Shown one piece after another: positions 1 to 10,760 of a DNA stretch of 64,000 nt. The notes beneath the pieces are model-generated. The model was given only the letters and a program-made list of their open reading frames with translations. It was not told where the DNA came from and searched no databases. The stretch is from Streptomyces indicus. GTDB lineage: Bacteria; Actinomycetota; Actinomycetes; Streptomycetales; Streptomycetaceae. Position 1 is the stretch's first letter, and every line of letters starts with the position of its first letter. Made by a program: the position numbers and the translations under genes. The stretch lies in assembly GCF_900100315.1 (NCBI RefSeq), contig NZ_FNFF01000004.1, positions 62,001 through 126,000 on the forward strand, read 5' to 3'.

Positions 1-770
1 CCGCAGCGGCTTCCCGTCCGGCACGCTCGCAAGGAGCAGCTTCGTGTAGTCGTGCTGCGGGGACGCGAAGATCCGGTCCCGCTGCTCGTGCTCCACGATC
101 CGGCCGCCCGACATCACCGCCACCTCGTCACTGACATGCCGTACGACGGCGAGGTCGTGCGAGATGAACAGCATCGTCAGCCGCATCGAGGCGCGCAGGT
201 CCCGCAGCACCCCGAGCACCTCGGCCTGTACCGAGCAGTCGAGGGCCGAGGTCACCTCGTCGGCCACGATCACCTCGGGTCCGACCGCCAACGCCCGTGC
301 GATGGCGATGCGTTGGCGCTGGCCGCCGGAGAAGGCGTGCGGGTAGCGGTCGGCCGCGTCGGCGTCCATGGACACCTTCGCGAGCAGGGCGGCGATGGTG
401 TCGCGGTGCGCTTCGGCGCGGCCGCGCAGGGGGTCGATGGCCTCGGCGAGCGCGTCCCCGACGGTCATCCGCGGGTTGAGGGAGGCGTACGGGTCCTGCG
501 GGATCAGCTGGATCCGGCGGCGCAGCCGCGCGATCCGCTCGCGGCCCGCCCCGGCCATGTCCTCGCCGTCGATCAGGATCCGGCCCGCCGCGGGCCGCAC
601 CAGGCCCACGACCACCTTGGCGAGCGTGGACTTGCCGGAGCCGGACTCGCCGACGAGGCCGAGCGTGCGGCCCTCGTCGAGGGTCAGGCCGACGTCGTGC
701 AGGACGTGCTTGCGGCGCGAGCCGAAGCCGAACGAGACGTCGACACCGTCGAGTTCGAGCACCCTGGTCG

Positions 771-774
<4 letters not shown>
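1..774 (-). CDS. Oligopeptide/dipeptide ABC transporter ATP-binding protein, DppF/OppF-like (3' end outside window)
   Basis: This is the second ATPase of a peptide-type (class 5) ABC importer and would power uptake through the permeases encoded upstream on the same strand. 258 residues are visible: Walker A GESGSGKST, Q-loop region IPQDPYASLNP, ABC signature SGGQRQRIAIARAL, Walker B EVIVADEVTSALD and switch histidine FISHDLAVV. Its ATG (774) overlaps the stop of the permease-ATPase fusion gene as ATGA, so it is translationally coupled. The stop codon lies beyond position 1. The family call is secure; the substrate is not visible in the sequence. Confidence 0.93.
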
Positions 775-2758
<1,984 letters not shown>

Positions 2759-2762
<4 letters not shown>

Positions 2763-3781
2763 GCGGTGTTACCTGCCTTCGCGTTGAGCGTGCGCGGGTC
2801 GAGAAGGCCCAGCACCACGTCGACCAGGAGGTTGAGCAGGGCCGCGAGCAGCCCGATGACGAGGACCATGCCCTGGATGACGGGGTAGTCGCGAGCGATG
2901 ATCGCCTTGAACGAGGCGAGTCCGACCCCGGGCCAGGCGAACACGGACTCGACGATCACGGTGCCGCCGAGCAGGCCGACCAGGATCAGACCGCCGACCG
3001 TCAGGGTCGAGGTCAGCAGGTTGGGCAGGGCGTGGCGCGCGTACAGGCGCAGGCCGCGCAGCCGGCGGCCGCGGGCGGTGCGCAGATAGTCCATGGTCAG
3101 GACGGCGGAGGTCTCGCGCCGCACGATGCGCGCGAGCGTGCAGACCGGGCCGATGCTCACGGCGAGCACGGGCAGCACCATCGCCGAGAGCGTGGCCGCA
3201 CCGGACGGCGGCAGCCAGGCCAGCTTGACCGCGAACAGGGCCACGAGCAGAGTGCCGAGCACGTATTCGGGGATGGCCTGCGCGAAGGCGGTGGCCGAGG
3301 TGAAGGCCGTGTCGAGGCTCCGGCGCCGCCCGCCGCGGCAGGCCACGGCGACCGCCATGCCGAGCGGCACGCTCAGGACGAGCACCAGCACCATGGCCAT
3401 CAGGGCCAGTTGGGCCGTGAACGGCATCCCGTCGCCGATCATCTTCCCGACCGGCTGCCCGGTCTGGAAGGACTCCCCGAGATCCCCGCGAAGCAGCCCG
3501 CCCACATAGTCGGTGAACTGCGTGAGCACCGGCTGGTCCAGGCCCATCTCCTGGCGGGTCTGGGCCAATTGCTCCGGGGTGGCGTTGGCACCCAGCCGCG
3601 CCTGGGCCGGATCGCCCGGCATCAGCTTGACCATGAGGAAGGTGCCGACGACCAGGGTGATCAGGACGCCCGCCAGGCCGACGGCCCGCCGCAGGGCGAA
3701 CGCCAGCCAGGGCGAGCGGCTGCGCCCCGCTGCGGCACGGGCCTTGGGACCCGGCTCCGTGACGACTGCTGCTTCGGCCAC
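2759..3781 (-). CDS. ABC transporter permease, DppB/OppB-like
   Basis: 340-residue integral membrane subunit of the peptide-type importer. After a charged N terminus it shows the family pattern of a first helix followed by a periplasmic MPGDPAQARLG segment, then further transmembrane helices and the EAA-like cytoplasmic loop near RHALPNLLTS. It pairs with the DppC half of the downstream fusion gene, overlapping it by 4 bp. The start at 3781 is preceded on the minus strand by an AAGGAGG-like ribosome site. It lies 118 bp downstream of the binding-protein gene, with a hairpin between them. Confidence 0.92.
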
Positions 3782-3842
3782 CGGCCGTCCTCCTTTGCGC
3801 GCCCCCGTCCGGCGGGGGCTTGGCGTACGTACGAGCGCGGTC

Positions 3843-3890
3843 GCCGCCCGGCGTCCCGCCCCGCGTACGGGAGCGGAACAGCCGGGCGGC
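3843..3890 (-). terminator. Intercistronic hairpin between binding protein and permease genes
   Basis: Perfect 10-bp inverted arms (GCCGCCCGGC and GCCGGGCGGC) separated by 28 bp lie just after the binding-lipoprotein stop and before the permease. Hairpins at this place in ABC importer operons often act as partial terminators or 3' stabilisers that let the binding protein be made in excess. That role is inferred here. Confidence 0.4.
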
Positions 3891-3899
3891 AGGCGGGAG

Positions 3900-5480
3900 T
3901 TACTTCTTCAGGCGGACGGTGCTGGTGTCGAGGATCCCGTCGGGGGATGCGATCTCGACCTTCTTGCCGCTGGTGTAGTAGGCCTTGATCGCCGTCAGGG
4001 GCAGCACGTCGCGGTTGGTGAGCGCGGCCTTCTGGGCCTTCTCCCACGCGGCGCACTTCTTCGCCTCGTCGACGTTGGCCATCGCCTCGCCGAAGCCCGC
4101 GGCGAAGTCCGGGTTGTTCACGGAGCCGAAGTTGCGTCCGGCCGGCGGGGCCTCGCCCACCAGGAGGCTGGCAGGGTGGGTCAGCAGGTTGGTGGTGTTC
4201 ACGTTCGGCAGCACCGTGATGTCCCAGTCGCCCTTGCCGCCCGGCACCTCGGTGGCCCAGGTGGTGTTGTCGACGTTGCGCAGCTCGACCTCCGCGCCCG
4301 CCGCCTTCAGGACGGCCTGCACGAACTCGTTGCCGGCGCCCGACGCCACCGCGTTGGTGCCGACCACCTTCACCTTCACGCCCTTGAGCGCCTTGGCCGC
4401 CGCGGCCTTGTCCGGCTTGGCCAGCCAGGACTCGTCCGTGCTCGCGCACGGCACCGACTTGTCGGCGAGGGAGGCGATGACCTCGCCGGTGCCCTTGGTG
4501 ACGGTGTCGTTGAAGGCCTTGCGGTCGATGGCCGCGCCCACCGCGTCACGGAACTTCTTGTCCGCGCCCGGGTGGCCCTCCTTCTGGTTGAACACCACCA
4601 TCATGCGGATCAGCGGGGTGGGCACCATGGTGACCTTGTCCGGGGCCTTCGCCAGGCGGGCCGCGTCGGGGCCGGTGATGCCCGCGTAGTCCAGCGAGCC
4701 GCTCAGGAGCTCGTTGGCCATCGTGGACTCGTTGGGCAGGATCTTCATGACGACGGTCTTCGGCGCGTCGCCCGCCGGCGCCTTCTTGTACTTGGCGCCC
4801 CACGTGTAGCCGTCACGGCCGGCGAGCGTGTACGCGGAGCCGGCCGTGGACTTGTCCAGCCACCAGCGGCCCGTGCCCGCGCCCTTGCCGCCGGACTTCA
4901 GGAGCGACTCGTCCTTCAGGGCCTTCGGGCAGATGATGCCGGCCTGCGGGCTGCTCATCCCGTACAGGAGGTCCGAATACGGCTTCGCCAGCTTGACGTT
5001 GACGGTGCCCGCCTTGTCGTCGGCGGTGATCGTCGCGGTGTTGCCCGCGCCGAAGGCCGGGTAGCCGCCGGTCTTCGGGTCGGCGAGCCGCTTCAGCGAG
5101 GCGGCGATGTCCGTGGCCGTCAGCTTGGTGCCGTCGGTGCAGGTGATGCCCTCGTTGAGGGTGAACGTGGCTTCCTTGGCGGAGGGCTGCTCCCAGCTCT
5201 TGGCCAGGTTGCCGACGATCTCGCCGCCGTCGTCGCGGCGCACGAGGACGTCGTACAGCATCCGCGACATCACCAGGTCCTGCACGGCGGTGCCCTTGGC
5301 CGGGTCGAGCGTGGTCGGGTCGCCGGTCAGCTGGAGGGTGGCGGAACCGCCGCCCCCGCCCTTGCCCCCGCCGCCCGTGCTCGTGCCGTCGCTGGTGGTG
5401 CAGGCCGTGGCGGCCAGACCGAGGGCCGCTGCAAGCGCGGCCGCACGGACCGCGCCAGTGGTCTTGACCGAACGTGCCAT
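3900..5480 (-). CDS. ABC transporter substrate-binding lipoprotein, peptide family 5
   Basis: 526-residue extracellular solute-binding protein of the DppA/OppA type. A lipoprotein signal (basic start, Ala/Leu-rich core) ends in lipobox LAATAC with the lipidated Cys at residue 27, followed by a Gly-rich tether. The mature part has the family features DPTTLDPAKG near the N terminus, repeated SW/NLAKSW elements and a long two-lobe domain. A strong GGAGG site precedes ATG 5480. It follows the amidase gene (171-bp gap) and precedes the permeases, so it probably captures the peptide or amide substrate for this importer. Confidence 0.92.
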   Translation of the reverse strand: MARSVKTTGAVRAAALAAALGLAATACTTSDGTSTGGGGKGGGGGSATLQLTGDPTTLDPAKGTAVQDLVMSRMLYDVLVRRDDGGEIVGNLAKSWEQPSAKEATFTLNEGITCTDGTKLTATDIAASLKRLADPKTGGYPAFGAGNTATITADDKAGTVNVKLAKPYSDLLYGMSSPQAGIICPKALKDESLLKSGGKGAGTGRWWLDKSTAGSAYTLAGRDGYTWGAKYKKAPAGDAPKTVVMKILPNESTMANELLSGSLDYAGITGPDAARLAKAPDKVTMVPTPLIRMMVVFNQKEGHPGADKKFRDAVGAAIDRKAFNDTVTKGTGEVIASLADKSVPCASTDESWLAKPDKAAAAKALKGVKVKVVGTNAVASGAGNEFVQAVLKAAGAEVELRNVDNTTWATEVPGGKGDWDITVLPNVNTTNLLTHPASLLVGEAPPAGRNFGSVNNPDFAAGFGEAMANVDEAKKCAAWEKAQKAALTNRDVLPLTAIKAYYTSGKKVEIASPDGILDTSTVRLKK

Positions 5481-5651
5481 GTTCCAGCCTCCAAGGGCGT
5501 ACGTGCCTGGGTAGGGCGCGACAACGACAGGCCGCGGCTCGGGCCTGGTCGGATGGTTGGTGCGGGGTGGCGCTGTGTGGGGTTCGGGGTGTGGGGGATG
5601 CGGGGTCGGGGTGGAGGGCCGGGACCGGTGATGCTCAGCCCGCGGCGGGCC

Positions 5652-7076
5652 TCAGGCGAACAGCGGCGGACGCCGGTGGGCCCAGGGCTGTGCGGCCTCG
5701 ATCTGCGCGCACAAGGAGATGAGCGCGGCCTCGCCCGCCGGACGCCCGGCGAGCATCACACCGATCGGCACGCCGTCCGCGCTCTGCCCGAGCGGCAGGC
5801 TCGCGGCCGGCTGGCCACTGGCGTTGAAGGCGGCCGTGAAGCAGCTGAGTCCGGTCTGGCGCTGCGCCTCCAGGAGCGCGTCGCCCTCCTGGAACCACTC
5901 GGGCGCCGGCGGGTGGACGGCCAGGGTGGGGGTGAGCACGGCGTCGAACGCGTCCATCGCCTCGACGGCCCGGCGGCTCCCGAGCTGGGTGCCGGTCATC
6001 GCGTCGAGGAACTGCTCGGCGCTCAGGCCCCGCCCGATCTCCCGCCACCACTTCGACAGCGGCCGCAGCTGCTCCTCGCTCGCCGTCTTCATCAGCAGGG
6101 ACTGGGTGGCCCAGATGCCGAGGAAGGAGTCGCGCAGGGTGTCGCCGAAGGGGTTGGGGATCTCCACGACCTCGTGCCCGAGCGAGGCGAGCAGCTCGGC
6201 CGCCGCGGTGTGCGCCGCCATGATCTCCGGGTCCACCGCCAGCTCGTCCAGCCCCGGATCCGTATAGACACCGATCCGCAGCCGGCCCGGGTCGCGCCCG
6301 GCGTATTGAAGAAAGGACTCGCCGTCCGGCAGCGGAGGCGCCCAGTACGGGTCGCCGGGCTGCGGATGGGCCAGCGCGTCGAGCATCGCGGCGGCGTCGC
6401 GGACCGTCCAGGACAGCGGGCCCTGGATGGTGAACCCGGTGACGTCGCTGCCCACCGGACCGTTGCTGATCCGGCCGCGCGAGGGCTTGAGCCCGAAGAT
6501 CCCGCAACAGGCCGCGGGGATACGGATGCTGCCGCCGCCGTCGCTGCCGTGCGCGAAGGGCACGAGCCCCGCCGCCACCGCGGCCGCGGCGCCCCCGCTG
6601 GAACCGCCGGCGGTCCGCGCGGTGTCCCACGGACTGCGCGCCGGACCCACCAGGTCGTTGTCGGTGTAGCCGGAAAGACCGAACTCGGGGGTGTTGGTCT
6701 TCCCGAGGCTGATCGTGCCCGCCTCGCGCAGCAGCCGTACGGCGTGCGCCTCGCGCTGCGGCACGAACTCCTCGAAGGCCTTCGAGCCGAAGGTGGTGCG
6801 CACGTCCGTGGTGGCGCTCAGGTCCTTGATCGCCGTCGGCACTCCGAAGAGCGGCGGCAGTGCGTCGAGGTCTCCGTGCGTCAGCCGCTGCTCGGCGGAG
6901 GAGGCCTGGTCACGGGCGCTTTCCGCGGTTACGGTGAGGAACGCGCCAAGCTGTGCGTCGTACCGGGCGATCCGGTCGAGGTGGTGCTCGACGAGCTCCA
7001 CGGGGCTGATCTCGCCGCCTCGTACGGCCGCGGCCTGCGCGACCGCGTCGAGCTCGTGCAACCCGGACTGCCCCAT
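5652..7076 (-). CDS. Amidase, amidase-signature family
   Basis: 474-residue cytoplasmic hydrolase of C-N amide bonds. The catalytic Lys-cisSer-Ser elements are present: Lys in [11 protein letters not shown], the Gly/Ser-rich signature [15 protein letters not shown], and [12 protein letters not shown] with the nucleophile region. I chose ATG 7076 over the upstream in-frame start because AGGAGG sits eight bases before it and the protein then begins with a normal N-terminal helix. Being first in line with the peptide-type importer, it may hydrolyse an imported amide or peptide; the exact substrate is unknown. Confidence 0.9.
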   Translation of the reverse strand: MGQSGLHELDAVAQAAAVRGGEISPVELVEHHLDRIARYDAQLGAFLTVTAESARDQASSAEQRLTHGDLDALPPLFGVPTAIKDLSATTDVRTTFGSKAFEEFVPQREAHAVRLLREAGTISLGKTNTPEFGLSGYTDNDLVGPARSPWDTARTAGGSSGGAAAAVAAGLVPFAHGSDGGGSIRIPAACCGIFGLKPSRGRISNGPVGSDVTGFTIQGPLSWTVRDAAAMLDALAHPQPGDPYWAPPLPDGESFLQYAGRDPGRLRIGVYTDPGLDELAVDPEIMAAHTAAAELLASLGHEVVEIPNPFGDTLRDSFLGIWATQSLLMKTASEEQLRPLSKWWREIGRGLSAEQFLDAMTGTQLGSRRAVEAMDAFDAVLTPTLAVHPPAPEWFQEGDALLEAQRQTGLSCFTAAFNASGQPAASLPLGQSADGVPIGVMLAGRPAGEAALISLCAQIEAAQPWAHRRPPLFA

Positions 7077-7126
7077 TGCGAATCCTCCTGCGCCGGCTGT
7101 GCGGTACCTAGCGAGTGGTGCCACGC

Positions 7127-7156
7127 ATCACACCTTCGCGTGCGTCACCCTGTCAA
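7127..7156 (-). promoter_or_regulatory. Candidate promoter of the amidase-transporter operon
   Basis: On the minus strand a consensus -35 TTGACA (7156-7151) is followed after 18 bp by TGTGAT (7132-7127), about 50 bp before the amidase start. The -35 is exact; the -10 is a weak match to TANNNT. Confidence 0.45.
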
Positions 7157-7172
7157 TACCGACCGGTTGGTA
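7157..7172. promoter_or_regulatory. TetR-type operator-like inverted repeat upstream of the amidase operon
   Basis: TACCGACCGGTTGGTA is a 16-bp palindrome with one mismatched pair, of the ACCGACC-GGTNGGT form typical of TetR/AcrR operators. It abuts the -35 of the candidate minus-strand promoter. No TetR gene adjoins it, so any regulator acts in trans. Confidence 0.5.
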
Positions 7173-7236
7173 CGGCGCATAACGATTGCGTCGCGCCTGG
7201 TCACGGCTGGGGCGGCGGGCCGGGGTGCGGGGCGGC

Positions 7237-7242
7237 TAGGCT
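7237..7242 (+). promoter_or_regulatory. -10 hexamer of a leaderless start
   Basis: TAGGCT lies 6 nt before the GTG at 7249, placing transcription initiation at or next to the start codon. No Shine-Dalgarno sequence is present. Confidence 0.5.
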
Positions 7243-7248
7243 CGCACT

Positions 7249-8217
7249 GTGTCGTACGACGATCCCGATGACCCCGGCCCGCACCCGCGCCGCCCCCTGA
7301 GGCGGGGCGGCGGTCTGGTGGCCGTCGCCGCGCTGGTGCCGACCGCGCTGGCCGGCTGGCTGCTGTGGCAGGCGCTGAGCGGGACGGCGGACGAGGACGA
7401 ACCCCCGAAGGTGCTGCCGCTGCCGAGCGCGTCGAGCTCCACCGCGCAGCAGACGCCCTCGGGCAAGGCCACCTCGAAGACCCCGGACGACCCCAAGCCG
7501 TCGAAGTCCTCCGCGAAGCCCTCCGCTTCGCCGGCCGGGAAGGGCCCGCTGGCCGGCAAGGTCGTCGTCCTCGACCCGGGTCACAACCCCTCGAACTTCA
7601 AGCACCCGCGGGACATCGCGCGCCTGGTCGACATCGGCACGAACAAGAAGGAGTGCGACACGACGGGGACGTCCACCAACTCCGGTTATACGGAAGCGGA
7701 GTTCACCCTCGACGTCGCGCACCGCGTCCGCGACCTGCTCGAAGACCAGGGCGCCACCGTCAAGCTGACCCAGAACCGCGACCGCGCCTTCGGCCCCTGC
7801 GTGGACGAGCGCGCCGAGATCGGCAACGAGGCGAAGGCGGACGCCGTCGTGTCCGTGCACGCGGACGGCTCCGGCGCAGGCAACCGCGGCTTCCATGTCA
7901 TCCTGCCCGCGGCCGTGCACGCCGGCGGCGCCGACACCCGCGCGATCGTCGGCCCCTCGCGCGACCTGGGCGCGCGGATCGCGGGCAAATTCGTCGCCGC
8001 GACGGGCATGCGCCCCTCGAACTACATCGGCGAGGGCACGGGCCTCGACGTCCGCCGCGACCTCGGCGGCCTCAACCTGACAAAGGTCCCGAAGGTCTTC
8101 GTCGAATGCGGCAACATGCGCGACGCCACGGACGCGGCCCTGCTGACCAGCCCGTCCTGGCGGCAGAAGGCGGCGAAGGGGATCGCGGACGGGGTCTCGG
8201 GGTTCCTGGCGTCGTAG
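7249..8217 (+). CDS. N-acetylmuramoyl-L-alanine amidase (Amidase_3)
   Basis: 322-residue cell-wall hydrolase that cuts the amide between MurNAc and the stem peptide. The N terminus is cytoplasmic and Pro/Arg-rich, followed by one membrane helix (about 25-45), a Ser/Thr/Pro/Lys-rich linker and the catalytic domain (about 103-320). Zinc-ligand and catalytic elements are visible: VLDPGHNPS (His), YTEAEF (Glu), VSVHADG (His) and VFVECGNMRD (catalytic Glu). The GTG start appears leaderless. Likely a membrane-anchored or secreted peptidoglycan amidase. Confidence 0.92.
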   Translation: MSYDDPDDPGPHPRRPLRRGGGLVAVAALVPTALAGWLLWQALSGTADEDEPPKVLPLPSASSSTAQQTPSGKATSKTPDDPKPSKSSAKPSASPAGKGPLAGKVVVLDPGHNPSNFKHPRDIARLVDIGTNKKECDTTGTSTNSGYTEAEFTLDVAHRVRDLLEDQGATVKLTQNRDRAFGPCVDERAEIGNEAKADAVVSVHADGSGAGNRGFHVILPAAVHAGGADTRAIVGPSRDLGARIAGKFVAATGMRPSNYIGEGTGLDVRRDLGGLNLTKVPKVFVECGNMRDATDAALLTSPSWRQKAAKGIADGVSGFLAS

Positions 8218-8233
8218 GCGCGACGCCTTCGTT

Positions 8234-8626
8234 TCAGCCTGCCAGCCCTTGAAGGCTGGCGATGAAGGCCTGCGTGATGGTGACGAGGGCCGCCACCGTG
8301 CCGATTCTTCCGCTCAACCCGTCTGCGTCGTCGCCGAGCTGCTGTCTGTCCGGCTGAGGACGACTCAGCTCGGCGTCGATCCGGCCGAGCCATCGTCGGG
8401 CAGCGGCACGGTCGGTCTCACTCAGTTCTCCTTCGTGGGCGTCCAATGCTGCGCGCAGGCGGGCGAATTCAGCGCGGGCAGCGACGAGGGCCGGAGGGGC
8501 CGGCGTGTGGCCCATGTGGTTGGACTGGGTCATGTCGCCTTTGACGGACCCGGTGTTGATCTGGTTGCTGTCGCCGGCCACGTGCATTCCGTCGTCGGAA
8601 TCTCCTCGGCCACGGAAAATTGCCAT
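8234..8626 (-). CDS. Small helical protein with N-terminal GDxNQxNTG motif; possible amyloid-signalling partner
   Basis: 130 residues, no function recognised. Residues 16-38 hold GDSNQINTGSVKGDMTQSN, which closely matches the C-terminal tail of the gene just upstream. Within it GDxxQxN occurs twice about 12 residues apart, as in a two-rung beta-arc. Residues about 46-130 are a compact helical domain rich in Ala, Leu, Arg and Glu, ending in a hydrophobic stretch (TVAALVTITQAFIASLQG). ATG 8626 is chosen because the motif starts soon after and an AAGGGG site precedes it, two bases after the previous stop. Small motif-plus-helix proteins of this build accompany NLR or effector proteins in actinobacteria; that link is inference. 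Confidence 0.7.
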   Translation of the reverse strand: MAIFRGRGDSDDGMHVAGDSNQINTGSVKGDMTQSNHMGHTPAPPALVAARAEFARLRAALDAHEGELSETDRAAARRWLGRIDAELSRPQPDRQQLGDDADGLSGRIGTVAALVTITQAFIASLQGLAG

Positions 8627-8628
8627 GG

Positions 8629-10569
8629 TCACCCCTTGGAATCTGCTTCTTTTCCGGATTGGTTCGACTGTTGCATGGCGCCGCCCAGGTTCCCGGTGTT
8701 CACCTGGTTGTTGTCGCCGCTGACGAAGATGAACTGGGAGGCTTGCTTGCGGAAGTCGCCAGTCTCCACGCCTTGGTCGGCGAGGAAGGAGCTTGCCGAT
8801 GCGAACATGCTGCTCTGCAGGATGGATATGTGACGTGTAGCGTCCTCGTGCTGGTGCATGTCGTCGATGCCGTTGTCGGAGCAACGTTCCCGCAGGCTCA
8901 CCGCTTTGTCGTCCGGCGCCTTCCGTGGATCGAATATTCCGGCCGCTGTGTGCACGACGGCTTCCTTCGCCTTTTTGGCGTGGAGAATGCCGAGGCCACG
9001 ACCCGTTCTCCGGTACACGTCACGGGCGAGGACCGCGACGTCGCCGACCGCCTGGAGCGGCGTCTGAACGATCTTCCAGACCAGCTCGGCACCATGTGCG
9101 GCCTCCACGCGGAGCTCCTCGCGCAGCGGCGCGAGCGCGTGTGGCCTGGTCACGAAGGTGAGCGTCTGGCCTTCAAGTGCTGCATGCGCGAATACGGTGA
9201 CCACGATGTCGCCGTCCCAGTCGACGACTTGCGCCGCGAGATAGCGGCGGCGGAAGTGCCCGGACGGAGGCCGGCAGGATTCGTCCATCATCTCGCGTGC
9301 CTCGGGCCACCCTGCGTGTGTGCCCGGCTCGCTCTCCGTCCCCTTGGCCTGAGGCAGCTTCTTCCACTCGGAGTCGGGGACCGCGAACACTTCGAAGACA
9401 TCGCAGTGTGGCAGAGCATGCGACTCGACCAAATGCCCCCGCAGTTTTTTGAGTTCGTCGCGCACGTAATCGAGCAGATGGTCTGCTTCGAATTTTCGCA
9501 TGACCGTCTGCTCACCCTTGGAAGTCCGCTCGGCCAGACCGGGAGTTCCCTCCTGGTCCGCCGGTGTGTCCGCCGCGGTGTGGTCACCGGCGGGGGAGAG
9601 CTGGATGCGGACCACGTTCCGGTGAGCACCTCGGCTCGCGCCCACGAATCGGTCCACACGATGCTCGCGCCGATACGGAATGGCCTGCCACGTTTCTGCG
9701 GCAGCGCACGCCGCCACTCGCCGGGCGGCGCCAGGGGCCAGCCGGGGGCGCATCTGCGCGCTGGGCTTTCGGTCCGCGGAGAGAGACGCCACGTAGCCGA
9801 GGGCGAGCCAGCGATCACACGCGTAGACGGCCGAGAGTAGAGCTGAGAGCCAGAACGCCGCGGACGGCGCGTCTGACAAGGCGCGCTGGATGAGCGGCAG
9901 GTGAGGCTTCAGCTGCTGCCACGCGAGGAGCGCACCCGCGGCCAGGAGCGCGGCGGCGATGAGCGAGCCGGTGCCCCAGCGGGCCAGCCGCTTGAGCCGT
10001 CCTTCGGCTAGGAGCAACTGGAACAACAGCATCGTCGCTGCGAGTGTGCCCGCACCCCACGGATGCCGGACGGCGACCAGTGCGGTCGCGCCCGCCAGAG
10101 CGCAGACCCGAACGTGCCGCACGCGTTCCGCGGCGACGCTGTGCACCAGTGCAGGCACGAAGCTGAACCCGAACGAGGGGACTGGGCGCTTGGGTGCCGT
10201 GAGGATCTCATTCTGGATCCACCGGGCGAGACTGTCGCCCTGGAGCGGACTGAGAACTCTGACTGCACGCGGCTTCCGGCCCATCGTCCGGTCGTGCCAT
10301 TGCCCGATCCGGTCCTTCAGTTGCCCGATCCGGTCCACGCGTGCGTGGACGACGGACGCGATCCGGCGGCTGGTCGGGTTGCCGTCCGGGAGTGGTCCCC
10401 GCTGCGCGTAGACGTCCCGTCGGACGCTCGAGCCGTTGAGGGACAGCGGCTTGGCGGTCAGGACGTCCACCGGTATCGCCGGTTCAGGGGCAGGCTTGGC
10501 CTGGGATGGATGGTGCCCATTGTCAGACGCATCGTCAGGCGACAGGCTCCACCAGGGTCGCAGGGACAT
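8629..10569 (-). CDS. Uncharacterised membrane protein with C-terminal GDxNQxNTG motif; possible membrane effector
   Basis: 646 residues, no family recognised. Residues 1-150 are soluble and Pro/Arg-rich with a Gln/Arg helical stretch (about 70-95). About 152-260 contain three or four hydrophobic helices. About 320-600 form a soluble mixed alpha/beta region. Residues 616-640 carry GDNNQVNTGNLGGAMQQSN, 14 of 25 positions identical to the N-terminal motif of the next gene. A GGGAGGTGG site precedes ATG 10569. The stop is two bases before the next ATG, so the pair is translationally coupled. Base composition looks less GC-biased than the neighbours. A membrane effector triggered through templated motif assembly is a hypothesis. 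Confidence 0.7.
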   Translation of the reverse strand: MSLRPWWSLSPDDASDNGHHPSQAKPAPEPAIPVDVLTAKPLSLNGSSVRRDVYAQRGPLPDGNPTSRRIASVVHARVDRIGQLKDRIGQWHDRTMGRKPRAVRVLSPLQGDSLARWIQNEILTAPKRPVPSFGFSFVPALVHSVAAERVRHVRVCALAGATALVAVRHPWGAGTLAATMLLFQLLLAEGRLKRLARWGTGSLIAAALLAAGALLAWQQLKPHLPLIQRALSDAPSAAFWLSALLSAVYACDRWLALGYVASLSADRKPSAQMRPRLAPGAARRVAACAAAETWQAIPYRREHRVDRFVGASRGAHRNVVRIQLSPAGDHTAADTPADQEGTPGLAERTSKGEQTVMRKFEADHLLDYVRDELKKLRGHLVESHALPHCDVFEVFAVPDSEWKKLPQAKGTESEPGTHAGWPEAREMMDESCRPPSGHFRRRYLAAQVVDWDGDIVVTVFAHAALEGQTLTFVTRPHALAPLREELRVEAAHGAELVWKIVQTPLQAVGDVAVLARDVYRRTGRGLGILHAKKAKEAVVHTAAGIFDPRKAPDDKAVSLRERCSDNGIDDMHQHEDATRHISILQSSMFASASSFLADQGVETGDFRKQASQFIFVSGDNNQVNTGNLGGAMQQSNQSGKEADSKG

Positions 10570-10715
10570 GCTCCACCTCCCTGGGACCCCCGCACCAAGA
10601 GGGGCTCATCCTGCACCTGCGAGGCGAGGCTGACCAGAGGGCGAAGCCGCCGCGGGTGGCGATTGGCCGGAATCGCACGTCGCTGTTCGACGTCCGGCCG
10701 CGGAAAGCTGCCAGC

Positions 10716-10736
10716 AATCTGACCTTCCGTCAGATT
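10716..10736. promoter_or_regulatory. Operator-like inverted repeat AATCTGAC-N5-GTCAGATT
   Basis: Perfect 8-bp arms separated by CTTCC, directly upstream of the fused acyl-CoA dehydrogenase gene. The core TCTGAC-N5-GTCAGA recurs at 18920-18936 before the MaoC operon, so one regulator probably controls both. It overlaps the next element by one base. Confidence 0.6.
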
Positions 10737-10749
10737 GAAACGTGTTCTA
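10736..10749. promoter_or_regulatory. KstR-like box
   Basis: TGAAACGTGTTCTA fits TNNAACNNGTTNNA, the palindromic consensus known for the mycobacterial steroid-catabolism repressor KstR. It lies between the inverted repeat and the start codon and overlaps the probable -10. A related, perfect palindrome is at 18998-19011. Confidence 0.5.
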
Positions 10750-10753
10750 CTCT
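10748..10753 (+). promoter_or_regulatory. -10 hexamer of a leaderless start
   Basis: TACTCT lies 7 nt before ATG 10761, and there is no Shine-Dalgarno sequence. Both operator elements cover this promoter, so bound repressor would block it. Confidence 0.45.
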
Positions 10754-10760
10754 GCCCGCC

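Noticed and set aside
3513..7271. A 1252-codon plus-strand open frame
   Set aside because: It lies antisense to the binding protein and amidase genes, with Arg/Gly/Ala-rich sequence and no domains. It is a high-GC shadow frame.
8234..10569. Mobile element or prophage island
   Set aside because: Composition differs somewhat, but there is no integrase, transposase, tRNA attachment site or terminal repeat.
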